This document shows positions 60,507-64,000 of a DNA stretch of 64,000 bases, piece by piece. Under the pieces are notes generated by a model, which was given only the letters and a program-made list of their open reading frames with translations, searched no databases and was not told the origin of the DNA. Position numbers and translations under genes: made by a program. The number at the start of each line of letters is the position of its first letter. The stretch's first letter is position 1. The stretch is from Arthrobacter sp. U41 (GTDB lineage: Bacteria; Actinomycetota; Actinomycetes; Actinomycetales; Micrococcaceae): assembly GCF_001750145.1 (NCBI RefSeq), contig NZ_CP015732.1, positions 2,170,001 to 2,234,000 of the forward strand, in the 5' to 3' direction.

Positions 60507-62180
60507 TTAGCCGGCCACCGCCGCCTTCGCGGCCTGCGAGGCCGCCATCCACTCGCTCAGCCACGGGGCCCGGACGCTCGACGTGATCCGGCAGTCGGCC
60601 ACAAAGGTTCCGCTGGCGCCGGCGTCGATCCAGTCCGTGAGCGCGGAAAGGTCCGCCAGCGAGCGGATGATCGCCGATTCGGCACCAAGCGCTCGAGCGA
60701 CGCCGCTGAAGTCCACCTCGGGGATCAGCATGGGCTTTTCGGTCAGGCCCTGGGAGCCGTACTGGTGGATTTCGGCTCCATAGGCGGCATCGTTGTAGAT
60801 CACGACGACGGCGCTGCTCGCCGCGCCAATCAGCGATTCGAGGTCGGACAGGCCCATCAGGAAACCGCCGTCGCCGGAGGCCAGCACCAGGGTGCGGCCG
60901 TCCTCCACCGCGCGGGCTGCCCCGACGGCGCTGGCAAGGCCCAGCCCGATGGTCTGGTAGGCGGTCCCCACCATGACCAGGTCCTGTGGCCTCGGGATGC
61001 GCCAGTACATGGGTGCCCAGCCGACGAAGTGCCCTCCGTCCTGGACCACCGTGCGGCGCTCCGGCAGCACCACATCCAATGCCGTGGCAAGGGAGCGCGG
61101 GTCCAGCCGGCCGTCCGGGGTCTCCGCTGAGCCTGGATGGTGGGCCGGTCCTTCAGCCAGGCGTTTGCGGGCTTCCGCGCGCCAGGCTTCTGCGGGGGTG
61201 GCGTCCGGCGAGGCCGGGCCATCCAGCATCTTCAGGATGCGTCCCGCAGCAGACTTCACGTCCGCGCTGACGAAAGTGTCCACCCGGGGGTGCGTCGGCT
61301 GCAGGGCGGCGTCGATCTGGATGACCGTGCTGTCCGGGCCGAGCAGGTGCCCGAACCGCATGGTGAAGGGGCTCAAGCTGGCCCCGGCCACGAGGACCAC
61401 ATCGGCCTCACCCATGAGCCCGGCCGCGGTATCCGTGCCGAAGCCGCCCGCGACGCCGAGATACCCGTCGCCGTGGAGGAGGTTGAGCGCCAGGGCGGTT
61501 CCGGCGGTCAGCGCGCCGAGCCGGTCGGCAAGTTCGCGGAGCTCCGGGCCGGCGCCGGCGAGGTGTGCGCCGCGGCCGGCGAGGATCAGCGGCCGCTTCG
61601 CCCCGGCGAGCAGGCGGGCTACCTGCCCCAGTCCGCCGTCGACGTCGTCCGTTACCTGGGGTGCCAACGGCGCCGGAAGCTCTTCATCTGCCGCCTCGAG
61701 TGCCGCGAGATCGTAGGGGATGGCAATCACGACGGCGGTGCGCTTGGTGAGTGCGTACTCCACCGCCTGCCGCGTGATGGAGCCCGCGGCGTCGCGGGTC
61801 ACGGTGAAGGTGGCCGCGCCGAGGCCTGCGGCGATGGCTGCCTGGTCCACGTCCTGAGGACGGGCGCCACTGCTCGGAGCGTCCCCGGTGACCAGCACCA
61901 CGGGGATTTGGGCCTGGACCGCCTCGGCGAGGGCGGTGAGTGCGTTGGTGTAGCCGGGGCCGTAGGTGGTGGTGCCCGCTGCGAGACGGCCCGAGGCGCG
62001 GTAGTAGGCGTCGGCTGCGGCGATGGCGGCGCCTTCATGGCGGACGGCGGAGAAACGAAGGCCCAGCTTCTCAGCGGCGTCCAGGAAGTAGACGTTTCCG
62101 TTGCCCATGACACCGAAGAGATCGGTGAGATAGCTGCTGAGAACCTGTGCCACGCGGCCGGAGACGGTGAGTGAAGTCAT
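60507..62180 (-). CDS. ThDP-dependent enzyme, acetolactate synthase large-subunit-like
   Basis: 557 aa. Catalytic Glu in VRHEGAAIAAADAYYRASGR (about residue 52), ThDP/Mg motif GDGGFLMGLSDLESLI (about 450) with NDAAYG as the second Mg ligand. FAD site uncertain. Resembles acetolactate synthase/pyruvate oxidase/2-oxoacid decarboxylases; lacking a small-subunit gene nearby. The N-terminal DVDQAA region fits the family. Substrate not assigned. Transcribed minus, upstream of the lipid kinase. Confidence 0.87.
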   Translation of the reverse strand: MTSLTVSGRVAQVLSSYLTDLFGVMGNGNVYFLDAAEKLGLRFSAVRHEGAAIAAADAYYRASGRLAAGTTTYGPGYTNALTALAEAVQAQIPVVLVTGDAPSSGARPQDVDQAAIAAGLGAATFTVTRDAAGSITRQAVEYALTKRTAVVIAIPYDLAALEAADEELPAPLAPQVTDDVDGGLGQVARLLAGAKRPLILAGRGAHLAGAGPELRELADRLGALTAGTALALNLLHGDGYLGVAGGFGTDTAAGLMGEADVVLVAGASLSPFTMRFGHLLGPDSTVIQIDAALQPTHPRVDTFVSADVKSAAGRILKMLDGPASPDATPAEAWRAEARKRLAEGPAHHPGSAETPDGRLDPRSLATALDVVLPERRTVVQDGGHFVGWAPMYWRIPRPQDLVMVGTAYQTIGLGLASAVGAARAVEDGRTLVLASGDGGFLMGLSDLESLIGAASSAVVVIYNDAAYGAEIHQYGSQGLTEKPMLIPEVDFSGVARALGAESAIIRSLADLSALTDWIDAGASGTFVADCRITSSVRAPWLSEWMAASQAAKAAVAG

Positions 62181-62299
62181 GCAGCAATTTTGTGTGCTGG
62201 GTCACGAATCAGCAAGAGAGTTGTTTTTGATTGGTATTTTTGGCAGTTGAAAGTGGTTCGAAGTGAAAATAGGCACGCTTGTGGTGTGGGTCATGCGTA

Positions 62300-62803
62300 T
62301 TAGTCGGCGGGGCGGGATTCCTGCTCCGAGAGCCGGGCCAGGAGGCCGTCGTAACGCGGCGGCATGAGTTCCAGCACGGAAATGGCGGTGCTGGTCCGCT
62401 GGATGCCGTCGATTTCCAGGATCTCATTGGTAATGCGGTAGAGGTCGGCCGTGCCGCGGGCCACCACCTTGGCCATGAGGTCCGCATCCCCGGTGGTGGC
62501 GTGCACCTCGATGACCTCCGGGATTGCTGCTAGCCCGTCTTCCACCGCTCCGGTCCTCGTCTGGCTGATGGACAACGAAAGGAAGGCCATGAGCTCATAG
62601 CCCAGCGCGGCGGGGTCCAGCCTGCGGCTGAAGGATCGGAGGGCGCCGCTGCGCTCGAGCCGCGCCAGCCGGGCATGGACGGTGTTCCGTGCGACGCCAA
62701 GCGCCCGCGAGAGTGCCAGGGCGCTGGCCTCGGGATCCTTGTCCAGGGCCAGGATGATCCTGCCGTCGAGGGAATCCAGGGTGCGAGGGCTCGGAATGGT
62801 CAT
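62300..62803 (-). CDS. Lrp/AsnC-family transcriptional regulator
   Basis: 167 aa. N-terminal helix-turn-helix LDGRIILALDKDPEASALALS, RALGVARNTVHARLARLE and a C-terminal RAM ligand domain (EVIEVHATTGDADLMAKVV). Divergent from the aminotransferase gene with 93 bp between; it probably regulates it in response to an amino acid. Confidence 0.9.
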   Translation of the reverse strand: MTIPSPRTLDSLDGRIILALDKDPEASALALSRALGVARNTVHARLARLERSGALRSFSRRLDPAALGYELMAFLSLSISQTRTGAVEDGLAAIPEVIEVHATTGDADLMAKVVARGTADLYRITNEILEIDGIQRTSTAISVLELMPPRYDGLLARLSEQESRPAD

Positions 62804-62896
62804 ATTTTCACCGCAGACAGTAGAAGTTGAGCAGAAGTCCCAATGGAATGAGGGTATCTTGCATTGTGGGGCGGGTCACAATCATGATCGTTCCTC

Positions 62897-63994
62897 ATGA
62901 CCCATGATCAGCTCCTGACCGCACCGGACACAGCGTTTCCCACCCTTCGTGGCGCTGTGGCCGGACTTCCGTCCTACGTCCCGGGCCGGCGGAGCGCCGG
63001 CCTGGACATTGCAGCCCTCGCTAGCAACGAAAGCCACTACGAGCCGCTGCCGGCGGCCGCCGCTGCGGTGACCGAAGCGGCCGGCACCATGAACCGCTAC
63101 CCGGACAGTACCGCCGTCGAACTCCGCGAACGGCTCGCCCGGCACCTGGGCGTCACCGCCGGGGAGGTCGCGGTGGGGCCCGGCAGTGTGGGGGTCCTCC
63201 AACAGATCATCACCGGACTGTGCGACGCCGGCGATGAAGTGATCTTCGCCTGGCGCTCCTTCGAGGCGTACCCCATCCTGGTTGAGCTGGCCGGCGCCCG
63301 GCCGGTCCGCATCCCGCTGGACGACGCCGAGGGCCACGACCTCGAGGCCATGGCCGCGGCCGTCACTGACCGCACCAAGGTGATCCTGCTCTGCACTCCC
63401 AACAACCCCACCGGCGTGCCGATCAGCCACGAGCGCATCGAGGCCTTCCTGCAGTCCGTCCGTTCCGACATCCTCGTGGTGGTCGACGAGGCCTACGTGG
63501 AGTACGCCGAAGCGGGCAGCGGCCCCGATTCCCTGTCGCTCTACCGCCAGCACCCGAACGTCTGCATCCTGCGCACCTTCTCGAAGGCCTACGGACTCGC
63601 CGGCCTGCGCGTGGGCTACGCCGTGGCGGCGCCGGCCATCGCCGAGGGACTGCGCCGCACCGCGCTTCCCTTTTCGGTGAGTGCGCTGGCCCAGAAGGCT
63701 GCCATCGCGTCGCTGGACGCCGGAGAAGAGATGGAATCGCGGGTGACAGCCGTCAGGCAGGAGCGCGCCCGGATGGCCGCGCAGCTGGAAGCGCAGGGCT
63801 GGAAACTGCAGCCAAGCCAGGGCAACTTCCTGTGGATCCGCGCAGATAACAGCCTCCGGGCGAGGCTGGTGGACGCGTTCGACCGCGCAGACATCCTGGT
63901 CCGGGCGTACCAGGGCGACGGCGTGCGGATCACCGTTGCCGATCCCGCCTCCAACGATCGCGTGCTCCGGCTCCTGGCAGCCCACGCTGCTTAG
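62897..63994 (+). CDS. class I/II PLP aminotransferase (HisC-like)
   Basis: 365 aa from ATG 62897, close to full family length. Substrate-binding LASNESHYEPLP near the N-terminus, the PLP Asp/Tyr region VVVDEAYVEYAE, PLP-binding Lys in RTFSKAYGLAGLRVGYA (about residue 235) and Asn/Pro motif TPNNPTGVP are all present. A HisC-type or aromatic aminotransferase; divergent from an Lrp regulator rather than in a his operon, so catabolic or aromatic amino-acid use is more likely. Confidence 0.9.
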   Translation: MTHDQLLTAPDTAFPTLRGAVAGLPSYVPGRRSAGLDIAALASNESHYEPLPAAAAAVTEAAGTMNRYPDSTAVELRERLARHLGVTAGEVAVGPGSVGVLQQIITGLCDAGDEVIFAWRSFEAYPILVELAGARPVRIPLDDAEGHDLEAMAAAVTDRTKVILLCTPNNPTGVPISHERIEAFLQSVRSDILVVVDEAYVEYAEAGSGPDSLSLYRQHPNVCILRTFSKAYGLAGLRVGYAVAAPAIAEGLRRTALPFSVSALAQKAAIASLDAGEEMESRVTAVRQERARMAAQLEAQGWKLQPSQGNFLWIRADNSLRARLVDAFDRADILVRAYQGDGVRITVADPASNDRVLRLLAAHAA

Positions 63995-64000
63995 CAACCA

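Overview
The window is high-GC actinobacterial chromosome. Strong and weak GTG/TTG starts, ATGA-coupled operons, MsiK-style sugar ABC operons without their own ATPase, and the overall protein flavour point to Arthrobacter/Pseudarthrobacter or a close Micrococcaceae relative (inference; no rRNA or marker gene is present). No tRNA, rRNA or CRISPR array was recognised.

Layout. 0-8 kb: tandem lipoproteins, a NatAB-like ABC exporter, DUF1508, acylphosphatase, RecQ, a cupin and a PucR regulator. 8-12.4 kb: a PucR-divergent operon of an FMN alpha-hydroxy-acid oxidase with a polar amino-acid-type ABC importer. 12.4-30 kb: ordinary chromosomal genes (methyltransferase, MFS pump, DUF1326/DUF2182 pair, glycerophosphodiesterase, a SWIM/SNF2 helicase, flavin monooxygenase, LuxR regulator, hydrolase, serine hydrolase), with a frameshifted potassium-channel gene and a decayed GH13 fragment.

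30.3-43.7 kb is a sulfoquinovose (sulfo-EMP type) catabolic locus. A nine-gene minus-strand run encodes a YihV-like kinase, a YihT-like sulfofructose-phosphate aldolase, a FucI/AraI-like isomerase in place of YihS, a binding protein, two permeases, an M24-like protein, a sulfolactaldehyde-type dehydrogenase and a TauE/SafE exporter. Divergent from it lie a Gfo/Idh/MocA protein (candidate NAD-dependent sulfoquinovosidase) and a DeoR repressor. An identical-core palindrome (TGTTG-N6-CAACA) sits in the divergent promoter and again in front of a phosphohexomutase gene, suggesting that one regulator controls both.

43.9-59.5 kb: a GH13 alpha-glucosidase gene is split by a 13.7-kb Tn402/Tn5053-like transposon (44251-57968) with 25-bp inverted ends and a perfect 5-bp target duplication CCTGA. 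Removing the element and one CCTGA restores the reading frame. The element carries tniA, tniB and tniQ, with an ISL3 element (8-bp duplication) inserted in the fifth codon of tniB. Its cargo is a complete Asp23/AmaP-type envelope-stress module: two Asp23 genes, a 59-aa DUF2273 gene, DUF6286 and AmaP-like membrane proteins, and divergently an ECF-like sigma factor, a zinc-finger/Asp23 fusion that looks like its anti-sigma factor, and another Asp23-like protein. A second, internal right end (54663) separates this from a segment with serine recombinases, small membrane and secreted proteins and a P-loop kinase, so the element looks composite. A transposon-borne sigma/anti-sigma-Asp23 module is my best candidate for an undescribed system.

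59.3-64 kb: a truncated sugar permease, a lipid/diacylglycerol kinase, a ThDP enzyme, and a divergent Lrp regulator/aminotransferase pair.
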